NCBI GenBank assembly: GCA_030248065.1
Contig: JASAMV010000893.1
Location: forward strand, 1-64,000
Direction of reading: 5' to 3'
Source of the DNA: Rhynchonema sp. JSB1_4
Taxonomy: Eukaryota > Nematoda > Chromadorea > Monhysterida > Xyalidae
DNA: 64,000 nucleotides
Position numbers and translations under genes: made by a program. How positions within the stretch are numbered: the first letter of the stretch is position 1; the number at the start of each line of letters is the position of its first letter. Positions 45,679 through 56,484 of this stretch are shown here, one piece after another. The notes below the pieces were generated by a model, which had not been told where the DNA came from, did not search any database, and saw only the letters and a list, made by a program, of their open reading frames with translations.

Positions 45679-46730
45679 TGTGGCATAGGCAGCGCTGACA
45701 CCTATCAAATACAAGCCTAAGCCTGAGCCTGAAAACAAGTGCAGCCTCAGCCAAAGCCTGACATGAAAAACGCATCGTCCTCACAAGGCCATGCGCAAAA
45801 TTTTGGGGTATCGCACGCAAGGTCCTCTAAATCCCTAAGGGAAATGAGTGCATTTAGAGCGCAGAGCGCACAATTTTGTGGACATTTAAGTGTTTTGAGA
45901 CGACGATTTGCATGATTTTCGGGGATTTCTGCTGTTCGTATGGTTAGCCTCCGTTTGGGTCCTTCAGGGATAAAACTGAACGATAACGACACTGGAGGCA
46001 CAGGTTTCACCTGTAACCTTGGCAATGAAATAAACGTGCAAATTGTGCTTCAGGTAACATTCCTTCTCGCCATGAGTATCTTCTGGTGCCTTCTCATAAA
46101 GGTAGTTTGTCTTCGTATGTATGGTAGATTGGGTGTACAAATTCTTGTGGTTTTGGAACTTGCGAAGCGCGCGAACTTTTTTCATATTGTGAGGGTTAAA
46201 GCTTAAATTTGTGGCATAGGCAGCGCTGACACCTATCAAATACAAGCCTAAGCCTGAGCCTGAAAACAAGTGCAGCCTCAGCCAAAGCCTGACATGAAAA
46301 ACGCATCGTCCTCACAAGGCCATGCGCAAAATTTTGGGGTATCGCACGCAAGGTCCTCTAAATCCCTAAGGGAAATGAGTGCATTTAGAGCGCAGAGCGC
46401 ACAATTTTGTGGACATTTAAGTGTTTTGAGACGACGATTTGCATGATGATTTCCTTGTATGGTTAGCCTCCGTTTGGGTCCTTCAGGGATAAAACTGAAC
46501 GATAACGACACTGGAGGCACAGGTTTCACCTGTAACCTTGGCAATGAAATAAACGTGCAAATTGTGCTTCAGGTAACATTCCTTCTCGCCATGAGTATCT
46601 TCTGGTGCCTTCTCATAAAGGTAGTTTGTCTTCGTATGTATGGTAGATTGGGTGTACAAATTCTTGTGGTTTTGGAACTTGCGAAGCGCGCGAACTTTTT
46701 TCATATTGTGAGGGTTAAAGCTTAAATTTG
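45679..46730. repeat. near-perfect tandem duplication of about 530 bp
   Basis: Unit 1 is about 45679-46209 and unit 2 about 46210-46730; both start TGTGGCATAGGCAGCGCTGA and end GGGTTAAAGCTTAAATTT. By eye the only clear difference is at the segment after CGATTTGCATGAT, where unit 2 is about 10 bp shorter. The copies share an identical 88-codon open frame with a hydrophobic middle, but nothing identifies it as a gene. The near identity points to a recent duplication, or to an assembly artefact. Confidence 0.85.
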
Positions 46731-47478
46731 AGGATTTTAAGATATTTTTTCCTTCTTCTTTCTGAGATTTACATGGAGCACTGCCCCAGGTTACATATTT
46801 CAAGTTACCTGCTCCCTCCTAGTCACTGCAGCCGACGACAAGGAAAGAAAGCCAGAGGGCACGTTATGTTTACGGTAGCATGTCAATCACAGTAACTCCA
46901 GCTTCAGTTGTGCACCTTGTGCGAGCAGCAGAACCAAAGTCGACGGTTGTAAAACGATTCAAAGTGGGTCGTTCATTTTATGATCGGACACCGAGCTTAT
47001 TTTTATGCTGCATCAGTAACTGCTGTCATTATTACGGCACGATCGCAATAGGTCATTGTATGTACGGTAGTTTCCTGCTCTATTTTGCACCTTGTGAATG
47101 CCCCAAATGAGAAATGGGTTCGCGTTTGAAATTTTTACCTTCGAGACCTTTCTCGAGAGAACTGTCGGGGTAAGCGTTTTTACTGCCGTGAACTTTTATG
47201 TTTCACGCGCACACTTTTCTTGCCATTTTGTGTCCGTTTACCGCCACTCAAAAAAGGTTTACATATTGACTCTAAAAAGTACCAGTAGAAGCCTAAGTTT
47301 CATCATGAGCCGAAAACTAGACTTGTGATAATGATTATGATATATGACATGCAGTATCTCAATTTTCAAGGTAAGCGGCCTGGTGAGCTGAACCAAGTCA
47401 TTGTGTGGAGGCGTGCATTCCTTTGCACCGTGGCTCATTAAAGCACATTCATTTGGTGCTTGTAACCCGGGCTAATGT

Positions 47479-47599
47479 TACAGGGGTCAACTCAAGTGGT
47501 CAAATCCCTTCGTCAACTCATAGTAATCCCGAGTGAGCGCGAGCATGGCATTAAAGTGAGTTGACGAAGTGATTTGACCATTTTAGTTGACCGCTGTAA
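47479..47599. mobile_element. short foldback element (TCAACT repeats)
   Basis: TACAGGGGTCAACTCAAGTGG and CCCTTCGTCAACTCA pair with TGAGTTGACGAAGTG and TTAGTTGACCGCTGTA. The loop is about 35 bp. A diverged relative with CCAACTCAAGTGGACAGG and CTTCGCCAACTCA lies at about 52975-53130. Confidence 0.65.
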
Positions 47600-48270
47600 T
47601 ATAAACCGTAACCTGCCTTGCTGAGACAACACTGGTTTGTTCCCTTCAATCATAAATTCAGTCCGATAACACGCGCGAATACTTTCCACCCGAGGTGCTG
47701 GCATGGCGCTACGGTATTTCAGGCTTTGCACGCAGACGCGAATAAACCATGATAATGTTCTGCAGCCCCAACATACATAAGTAATATTGCTGTGCAAGCA
47801 GTTTTCAACTCGACCTAAGGTGTAAAGGTGTGATTGTTCCGCTTTTTTTTCCAAATAATTTATTTGTGTTTAAATTTTGATTATCTCTTATTTCACAACC
47901 ACAGGCACAACGATTGTTTCATGCCGATTCCGCGGAGCTTCATATATGTCCCCAATCAAGTCAGACATTGTTTTTTGTGCGCTTTCGCAGAATGCAATCT
48001 CAAGCCACTGTTGTGTCACACAGCGACTGCCTGAAGTCCGATAGTCAAATTCAATCCCGATTTCCTTCATGATCGGTCGCAAATCAAGTCAACTTAAATA
48101 CTGTGTCATTGCCTTCCATTTCCCTTCATCGCATTTCCCGGGGTTTATGATTCGCATTTAGTTAGAGAAGGCTTGTTCCCCAACCAAGTTCCTTCTTTGA
48201 TGTCAATCCGCAAGCGAGCCGCAGTGCATAACCAGATGACTCGTTAAAGTTTTGCAACTTAAGGCCTAAC

Positions 48271-48374
48271 TATAGTTCGTTCTCTCACGCAACAAGAAAC
48301 AAATTTTCTCACGCGCTCGCCAGCCAATGAGCGCACGAGGACTTGTTTCGCGTTGCGTGAGAGAACGAAGTATA
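48271..48374. mobile_element. short hairpin element (TTCGTTCTCTCACGC)
   Basis: The left arm ATAGTTCGTTCTCTCACGCA and the right arm TGCGTGAGAGAACGAAGTAT are inverse copies, with inner pairs CGCGCTCG and TGAGCGCACGAG around AGCCAAT. It is about 104 bp and non-coding. The plan resembles the hairpin at 62023-62146, which also has AGCCAAT in its loop. Confidence 0.65.
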
Positions 48375-49567
48375 TTATGCTTTTATAAAAATGAACCTTG
48401 TATTGGCGTACACGTGAAATCAATAGCGAATGTCTTTCCGGCATTCAATTGTTTCATTTGCCACAACACTGTCGCTGAGGTTACTGTAATTGGACTTAGG
48501 TATGTAGGTCACATTTTACGTATAGTTCGCTGGTGTTCGCAAATCGTATTACTATCAATACAACAGTGCAACTGTACCTGTTATTTTGGGAGCAAATTGA
48601 GCGAACCGAACCAGGAACGAAAAGCGTGAGCTGATTGGCATGGCATAAATCAGTGACAGGATGTGCGCAGCGGAAAGCTTTCTTTTTCCTGGTTTGCTTC
48701 ATCCCCTGTTTATCACGTGCAACTGCTTCATTCCCTGCTTATCACGTGCAACTGAATGCGCTGTTATGATAAAAGGTCGTGGTGCTTGTGGCACGCGCAG
48801 CGCGTTAACAACACGATGGGCGGGTTTCGGCTCCCGTGGTCTAACCCTTGGTTTGCGCCCGGAGCCATCGTCAAGACCGAAGCGCACGGCTCTGCAGACT
48901 CCAATAAACTAAAAATATCCCAAAACACCAAAATGTTTTTTTTATCAAAACTCGCTTTGTGCAAACGCAGCACAGCACAGCCACAAGCAAACCGCGCACT
49001 GCGCTGTTATGGTTCCTTTCACAAATTAGTAGGGCGTGGGAGTTCCACCGCCTGTGTTCCCTTGAATAATAGGTGCTGCTCTGCACTTGTACTTTGTATG
49101 GTACTTATGTATACCATTACCTACATGTGTAGATGATAACCAACCACGCAGACTGTTTCTATTCAACCTACGGTAGCCGGAGCGCTGGCGGGAAACATCC
49201 CAATTATGCGAGTTAATACTTTTTTAAGCGAGCGTGTGCATGCAAGCGTTTCAAAACCAAATTGAATTTTCGCCGTCGTCCGGGCAGGGTTGGATAAAAA
49301 AATTTATGGTCGTATTTCTTTTAACTTTTCCTAAGTTTTAGAAATTATTTTTTAAGATTAACTTTTTTTATTCCGGACCACAAAAAGTTCGGTTCTCAAT
49401 GTGAAAAATTGCTCAAATCTGCTTGATAATTAGATTAGATTTGAGAATATGAGAACCTACAGTATTCGTGTGTTTGCGAACGGGAAGTCGCGAAGTGATA
49501 TTTTTACGATGAGCCCAATCGGCGTGTCACAGGAAAACTAAATCACTGGCATATTTTCTCAGAAAAA

Positions 49568-49708
49568 TTACTTGAAGACTGCTGCGTAGCCCGCCATGCG
49601 ACGTCCGGCGTTTGGCACGATAGTGTCACACTTGGCATATCTGACTTGCTGGAGGAAGAGCTGAGTGGCCACATCATGATAGCTGCTTAGGTTGTTGAGT
49701 GGAGCCAT
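49568..49708 (-). CDS. unassigned short coding-like segment
   Basis: A 46-codon frame from ATG at 49708 to TAA at 49568 reads MAPLNNLSSYHDVATQLFLQ and continues QVRYAKCDTIVPNAGRRMAG. The composition is strikingly protein-like for this desert. The same frame could be an internal exon: CAG precedes TCCATG and the end reads TTCAA|GTAATT, a usable donor. No flanking exon was found and the family is not recognised. It may be a small protein, an isolated exon, or a piece of a processed pseudogene. Confidence 0.3.
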   Translation of the reverse strand: MAPLNNLSSYHDVATQLFLQQVRYAKCDTIVPNAGRRMAGYAAVFK

Positions 49709-51421
49709 GGACTGCTTGACACAGTAATGTCACTGTGCCGAACCGAAATACAAGCGCCGTAGGCGATTTTTGATTAAAAAAAAACAAATGCATTTTTCAC
49801 CAAGAAAAGGAGAAAATAATAATAAAATTGGCTCACTTTTCTACTTTTTAAGTGAGCTACTCTTTTAAAAAATTGTTTTTTACTTTTGCAGCCCAACTCT
49901 GCTCCGCCAGGCGCGTATGAAGGATGATGGACACGTTTGTCATATTATTATCTGCACTTGCTGGCTTTCAATAAGGGCGCATTGTACACGCACTTTGTTG
50001 CGCGTGCGGGTGATGAGCTTTAGGACCAAGTTATGGGAAAGGGAAATACCCGCGGGACACACCTAAAGTGCTGTATATCCTGGACCCCAATTTTCGAATT
50101 ATCTCACTAAACAAGTTTGTTTAAAAAGATATTTACCCTGTCACCCTGCTGCTGTGTGAAAAATATGGACTGTTTATTGCGGTCGTCTTACCGTATGCGT
50201 TGTGTACCGTGTATGTAGTGGTTAACCATCAGTCGGGCCAACAACGCCAATGAGCTTCACAGCCCATGGAGGTGTCGGCCAACATCCAAAGCTCCATTTA
50301 ATTCCCAGCCGACTGTGAGTGAAGCGCCATTTTTGCGCGCTCGCAAGCCCAACGGCAGCGACTAACCCAATATTCAATGTGGCTCCATGTGGTCTTCTTT
50401 GTGCGCCGACCCCGCTCGAGCACTGGCTTGTGGACATGCCGATTATATTTCACGGTCGTTTGCAAACTATAATCTGAAAATGCTTATTTCTTGCGCCTCT
50501 GAACATGTGTGCACTGGCATTATGATGTATATGTACATACAGAAGGCCAATACGCTGTATACCCCACTCACACCTCACATAGAGAACGGCGTGGATACAT
50601 AACCATGTTACATCGTATATGCCCCCTCAGCTTCATTGAAAGATATGTATAGGTAGTTCCTGTGAGCGTCAAAACTGGACTTCGAAGACAATATACGGTG
50701 CACTTCCCAAAACAGCAACAGTTTTGTGTTTTTGGCGTCTGTCTGTCTGAGCGCCACTTTTCGCTCATTGTTTTTTGCGCGCCGAGCTGCATTACACTCA
50801 GTCGAAAGCCCCATGGAACCCGTGCCGGCAGCTGCGGGCTGCATGCAGACAGGATATTATTTTTTCACAAAAATGTTTGCCGGCATCTTTGCTTTCGTTC
50901 AGTTATTGTGGATGCACCTACAGCTACACTGCAGGCAGGCAACATTACAGACAATAGACTAAAATTTGCAATCTGAATGTGGTGTGTACGGTTGCTTGTT
51001 AATGGCGTCTAAAAGCTTTCCGTCATTTCATAAATCCACCAAGAAGAGCTCTCATCAGGTGCAAGCTTTTGAGGTGATGGCGTATATAGTTATGACTTCA
51101 AGTTCATTCTTTATTTGTGCAAGGTAAAGTACCCAAATGTACAAAAACGTACCCTTGCTAAGTATTTTTTGTCCCATTCAGGCAAATTCCACACCACGTT
51201 TTCCACAACAAGAGCTGAGCTCTGCTTTTTGTTCTGTTCTGTTCCGTGTTTTTTTCATTGCCAGCGGCATATCAACTGCGAAAGTTCACCACCACAAACG
51301 CGGCAATGGGAATAACATTTGTGGTGGGTGGCAGTTGCCACAGTATCCAGCTGCTCAAATGGTACCTCATGATGCGGCATCACTGTATTTGTGTATCCAG
51401 ATCCACACGTGCCGTTGTAAC

Positions 51422-51468
51422 ACTGCGTATCCGTATCGTCGTTACTAACGACGATACGGATACGCAGT
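51422..51468. repeat. perfect 47-bp palindrome
   Basis: ACTGCGTATCCGTATCGTCG TTA is followed after a single C by its exact reverse complement, giving arms of 23 bp. The spacer of 1 bp would make a cruciform or an RNA hairpin with almost no loop. No flanking repeat or gene explains it. Confidence 0.85.
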
Positions 51469-52680
51469 CTGAAAGGCGATTTATTTCCAAGACAAATTTC
51501 AAAACCGCCTCGATATCAAACAAAAGCTTCAGGTTTTGCAAGCAGATCCATTACTTTTCATCAAGTTCATGTGCCCCGCATCGAACGCAATTGGGCAAAA
51601 ATAAAGCGCGCGGGTTTCGAGATTTCAGTTTCCTAGACGTCCTGCGCCGCTGTCTCTCCTGTCCGTGATCGGTCCGCGTCCGGGTGTGACCACTACTGTT
51701 TCAAGCATTTTTGGAAAACTGTCACATTCATCATATCATACGAATGAAACATCGGAGACAAAAACTGTCCAAGTGCTTGCCGTGGCACACACACGCACAG
51801 TACGTTGATGTTTCACAAAGTTGGCTTGTGTAAGACAATCAACTACTATCCAAAAGTATGTAGGACCGACACCGGGCCCAACCGAAATCGGAGTGTGTTG
51901 AAACAGACCCGTGCGCCTCAATATCTGTTTCAGTAGTCGTGCGTGTTGGTGGGCGTCTTACAGACAAAACAGCGGTGGAAGAAACCGCGACGGCAGCGCA
52001 GCAAAAAAACAGCAGCCACTCAAAGACTATGTATCCGCATACTGTGCCTACCATTACGTACATTGCTTATGAAAAAACAGAGGTCGCTGTTTCTTTCCAC
52101 CGCTGTGCACCCATGCGTGGTCACTTGGCCGTCACACTCGCATTAGATTGTTTTTGTTGTCGTTGGTCGCAACGGACACTCGCCGCGTAGGTACTTTTCT
52201 GAAAGCTCGATTGTTATAAATCTGATCTAGCTGAACTTCCTCAACTGGTGACTCATGCTCCCTCTTTTCTTGGGCCATTGAAAGTGGGTGCAACTCCTCG
52301 TCCGATGCGCAGCATGAGGAAAACTACTGAGAAACTTTATTCAAAAAGTGCGCATAGGGCATATAAACAAGCCGTAAGTCACTCAATAAAATTGCTTGTC
52401 CTGTCAACTTTTTCAAGTTTGTTCGCCCGTACCGAGATCGAGTTTTTTTATTGTCTCCCTTGCTATTTGCTAATAAACTGGTTAAAACGACTGTGGTTCG
52501 TGGTTCCGTTATGACATCGTGTAGTCAGCGAATAGTGCGTTGAGAACTATTGCGCCCTGAAACTCAGCTGGTAATTTCAGACAGACGTCCACAGTATGGT
52601 GTCGTGAATTAACAGAAAAAAACAGGGAAAAACTACATACAGTAGTCCATAATCGTCCACAAACACAATCGAAGAGAACG

Positions 52681-55600
52681 ATGAATAACAGCACTGATGC
52701 AGCACTGTTCAACGGCGGCGAGCCTGGGCAAGCGTGTCATCCAACTGAACCTTATGATCAGGTCAGACTTGAGATATTCATGGTTTCAATTTGTTGATAA
52801 GCATGATTTGTAAACTGAAAAGCACTGCTGACGCACGTGCGCACCTCTGTCCAGTTTGTAAGAAGCAGGGGTGGCCTATTCATTTCTGGGTTCACTGCCC
52901 ACAAACGAAGACAGACACACCGTACACCCTTAGCCCTCCGTCCTTGAGAAAAATCGGTACGCAGGCTTATGGTACAGTGGCCAACTCAAGTGGACAGGTC
53001 ACTTCGCCAACTCATTTTGTTGAGTCGTCAACTCATTCCGAATTCTACGTATTATTTCTGGCGCTCCACTTGGGGCTGCTATGGGTTGACGTAATTTTAC
53101 CACTTCAGTCAACCTTAGCCGATATACCAGGTGGTGAGCTGCCTGACACTTGTGTAAACTTATGAAATTCGGTGTCGCGTCCATTTTGTGGCCCATACGA
53201 CCTTGGAGTATTGTGGGTATGTACCAAAATTCAACATGAAAATGGTTTCGAGATTTCCCTTGACGCTTCAGGCACGTGTCGTGTTGGTGCTGTACTTCGG
53301 CACAGCGATCGCGTCGTGCGGCGCCTTCACCAATACACTGCTCGTCATTCTATTTGTCGGTGCCAAATACCGGCACGGTCCGGCGTTGTATCTGTGCATT
53401 CTCGCAGTCACCGACACCCTGATCTGTCTCATCTACCTGCTGCTGTTCAGTTGCGACTTTATCTGGGTGTACCACGAGGTCGAGTGGGTCTACCATCTGT
53501 GGCACATGTACACCATGCCCGTGTACGCGCTCAGCAAAATACGTAAGTCATCGATCTTAGTATTGCGTATAGTTCCTCTAATAGACGCTCCTTCCCGAAT
53601 AGAATGAAGCAGATTAGCTGAAAAAATGAAGCCGAGCCTTTCGATCAGACGAAACATGGCGTGAACGCATGCCGCCACACGTGTTACGAACCGTGCAAAA
53701 TGCATGTAGAAAGAGAGAGAGAGGTTCACTTGACTTCAACTCAACATCCACCATCGTAATCCCCGTTCAGTGCAATTCGCGTCGACCTACCTCGTTGTGT
53801 GCGCCACGCTCGAACGTTTCCTGCTGATTGCGGACAAGAATCGATGCACGGATCAGCTGAAATGTCTAACGAGTCGGCGCGGTCGCAAATTCCAGATCTT
53901 CGCCGTGCTGCTGTTTTCGATCGCGCTCCGAGTTCCGACCTATTGGGAGTATTCGATCGAGTGGAATCCGAAATGCAGTCACACCACGTTCGAGCAGTAC
54001 GAGTGGAAGATGATACTGTCACGTTCGTGATGTTTTAACTCCCATTGACACGATCGATCGATGATTGATTATCTAAACTGATGCTCTAAACAAACTTGTA
54101 GTCTTTGTTTCTTGGCAACGAGTCGATTAATGGATATACGCTTGCAATTCTGATGGTTTTGATGCTTTTGCAGAGAAAGAGTGGTACGCCGACCTCAACT
54201 ACTACTACGTGCCAATCATTCGCGTGTTCCTGCCGTTCTGCGTCCTGGTCATACTCAACGTGGCCATGATCTACTGTATGCGACAACGTATGCAACGCGA
54301 ACGTAGATGCAATCTCAGTGGTTAGTGTCGGCGTCGGCCGTGCTTACCCTGACTGTCGTGCACATCAATTATTTTGTACAGTGGTTGACGCAAGATGTTT
54401 GTTTTGCTGATTTCACGATCAGGTGTAATCGTTGCAAAAATGATATGACCCTAATTTTCGATCTCCAATGCCTTCATCAAGCTTTGTGATCGATCCGGTC
54501 TGTATATATGTAGATTGTCTTGGTGAATTATCGTTCGTTCCGAAATATTTTTGTCGCAGAAAAAATTCCATGACTACTACAAACTACAAGCGGGCCGGTC
54601 ACCGAGTCAGATGCTGGTCAAACGTTGTGCACTTCTTGCAATTAGCCTCAATTCTCGGGCACACTGCCTGAAGCGGCGCAGTGTTGGTGCTCTCTCGTGT
54701 GGCGGTTATTGGATGGATGCACAACGTTGACCCCTCAGACAGCCGGAAATTTCGCATCCATACGGTTGCGCTTGCCCCCTATGCTTCATTGTCTTGTGCA
54801 CATTGCTGGAATATTACGATTACGTATGTATAAGTGCGTGTTGTCTTATTTAGGGTTTCCCTATGAATTCAGAACAAGCAGAAGGAGAGATCCGGCGCAA
54901 AATTGGGGAGAGCAGACGAGAAAAGCCATCGATTGTCGAACGAGTGCTGCAACCGTCGCGTCCCATCGTCGGCGTGTCTGGCTTGCCCGCACCAACTGGC
55001 TTGCCCACTGGTTTGCACATGCATACTTGCAGATTACGCACCTGAATGTGTTATTGTTTCGTCCATGTCAGAATGCACGTGTTGTCTTGTTATCTCATGC
55101 GGTCTAAAATGAGATCGGCTCCGCAACCTTGAAATACAGTAAGTGTTCCCCATACGAAAATGGCAGCATTGCATTGCGACGGTACATCAAATTCAACGTT
55201 TCACTTGCACTAGAATGCATCGATTCAATCCATGTTTCAGCCAACGAATTCAGCATCGAGCATCATCGCAGTCGCGTGCGCACAGCCACCATGACCATGC
55301 TCGCCCTCGTCACACTCTATCTCATGTGCAATTTGATCGATCTCAGTGTGAAGATCATTGAACGGTTGGTTTGGGCGGTGTATTCGTTTTGGTTCATTTA
55401 ATGTTGTTTTTTGCGGTTGCCGGCAAACGGCAACTGAGCAGGCGTTGGTGCGGTTTCACAAAGTATGTGCTTACAAAACATCATCACCCGAAGAACCATA
55501 CCAAAGTCACAAATGACACTGTGATCGCGTTTCACCCATTGCAGCACACCGAGTCTGTTCGTGCTGTTCTTTCTTGAGCACGACACCCAGCAGTCGACGG

Positions 55601-56479
55601 CCATGTATCGTTATTCGAGCGACGTCGTCTCAATCATGTTCATTGTGAATTCGTTCCTGCGTATATTCATCTACAGTTTCAGTGACCCACAAATACGACA
55701 GGATCTCAAGGTTGGACCCACGTGGCACGTATACGCACTGAAGATTGCCTGGTGCACCACCCCTCTGTGAAAACAGGTCAAACTGGGCAAACGAAAATCA
55801 TGTGTTGGCGAATTGAAATGCTAAGTGCCTGGCAGTCCATTTGTATAATAGGAAAACCCCAAGACAATTTCAACGTTGAGTTCCCTTGTTCTCAGGCTTG
55901 GGCCGAATTTTAGGTGACCTAGGCCAAGCCGAAGCTTGTGCCCGTGCATTCCATTACAAATTCGATGTTTCCAATTCTTTCGCACGGTATGTATCCACCA
56001 ATGCACCCAATCTTCAGTTGATGTTTCGATGCGAGTGTCCCCGGGTGCCAACGAATCGGCGCGAGGATGATGACGTGTCAACGCCGAGTCCGGACAAGGG
56101 GCGATTGATCGGGTCGGCACTGGTGCAGCCACTGATGATGCCCGACACACCACCCGATGACATACAGGTGACCGTTGAGGAGATACACACCACCTACCGG
56201 ACCGGGCATCCAGTTGTGTCGAGCAGTAACGGGGGCAGTGCATCTGACCAACAGCCACCAACGGACGGACAGGTGAAATGCGAGACAGTACGAGTCTACT
56301 CCCCGCCATCGACGGCCAATTGTAGCGCAGTGATCGTAACTTGTGAGGAGACAACCAGCACCACTCTATGGCATGATGTTTCACCGCACAACGTGGCCAG
56401 CATACCGATTCGGGATTGCAACGGGCTGCCGACACAACATCAACTCACCGTCGTTGCACAGCACGAAACTGCACTTTGA
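52681..56479 (+). CDS. rhodopsin-family G-protein-coupled receptor, ligand unknown
   Basis: Exons 52681-52761, 53272-53542, 53771-54022, 54174-54320, 55241-55364, 55545-55710, 56018-56479 total 1,503 nt, 500 residues, all in frame. The N terminus MNNSTDAALF has an N-glycosylation site. Helices: VVLVLYFGTAIASCGAF and NTLLVILFVGA (TM1), LYLCILAVTDTLICLIYLLL (TM2), TYLVVCATLERFLLI (TM3 with ERF in place of DRY), FAVLLFSIALRVPTYW (TM4), IIRVFLPFCVLVILNVAMIY (TM5), MTMLALVTLYLMCNLIDL (TM6) and VVSIMFIVNSFLRIFIYSFS (TM7; NSxxRxxIY in place of NPxxY). A Cys pair (MFRCECP) after TM7 may be palmitoylated, followed by a long Ser/Thr/Pro-rich tail of about 140 residues. The style resembles invertebrate peptide-amide receptors, but the ligand cannot be stated. 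Confidence 0.93.
52975..53130. repeat. diverged foldback element in GPCR intron 1
   Basis: CCAACTCAAGTGGACAGG and GCCAACTCATTTTG near the left are loosely mirrored by GGGTTGACGTAATT and ACTTCAGTCAACC near the right. It is related to 47479-47599 but degenerate. It lies in intron 1 of the GPCR gene. Confidence 0.45.
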
Positions 56480-56484
56480 CTTTC

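Larger units (their letters stand above)
46735..52675. other. gene-poor stretch with inverted repeats
   Basis: Apart from the repeats and the short coding-like segment listed separately, no exon is supported. Many open frames of 60-140 codons occur, all without domains or splice context. The 5' flank of the GPCR gene lies at the right end. Confidence 0.4.

Noticed and set aside
45940..46725. Two identical 88-codon frames in the tandem duplication
   Set aside because: Identity follows from the recent duplication of the DNA, not from selection; no start context or family support.
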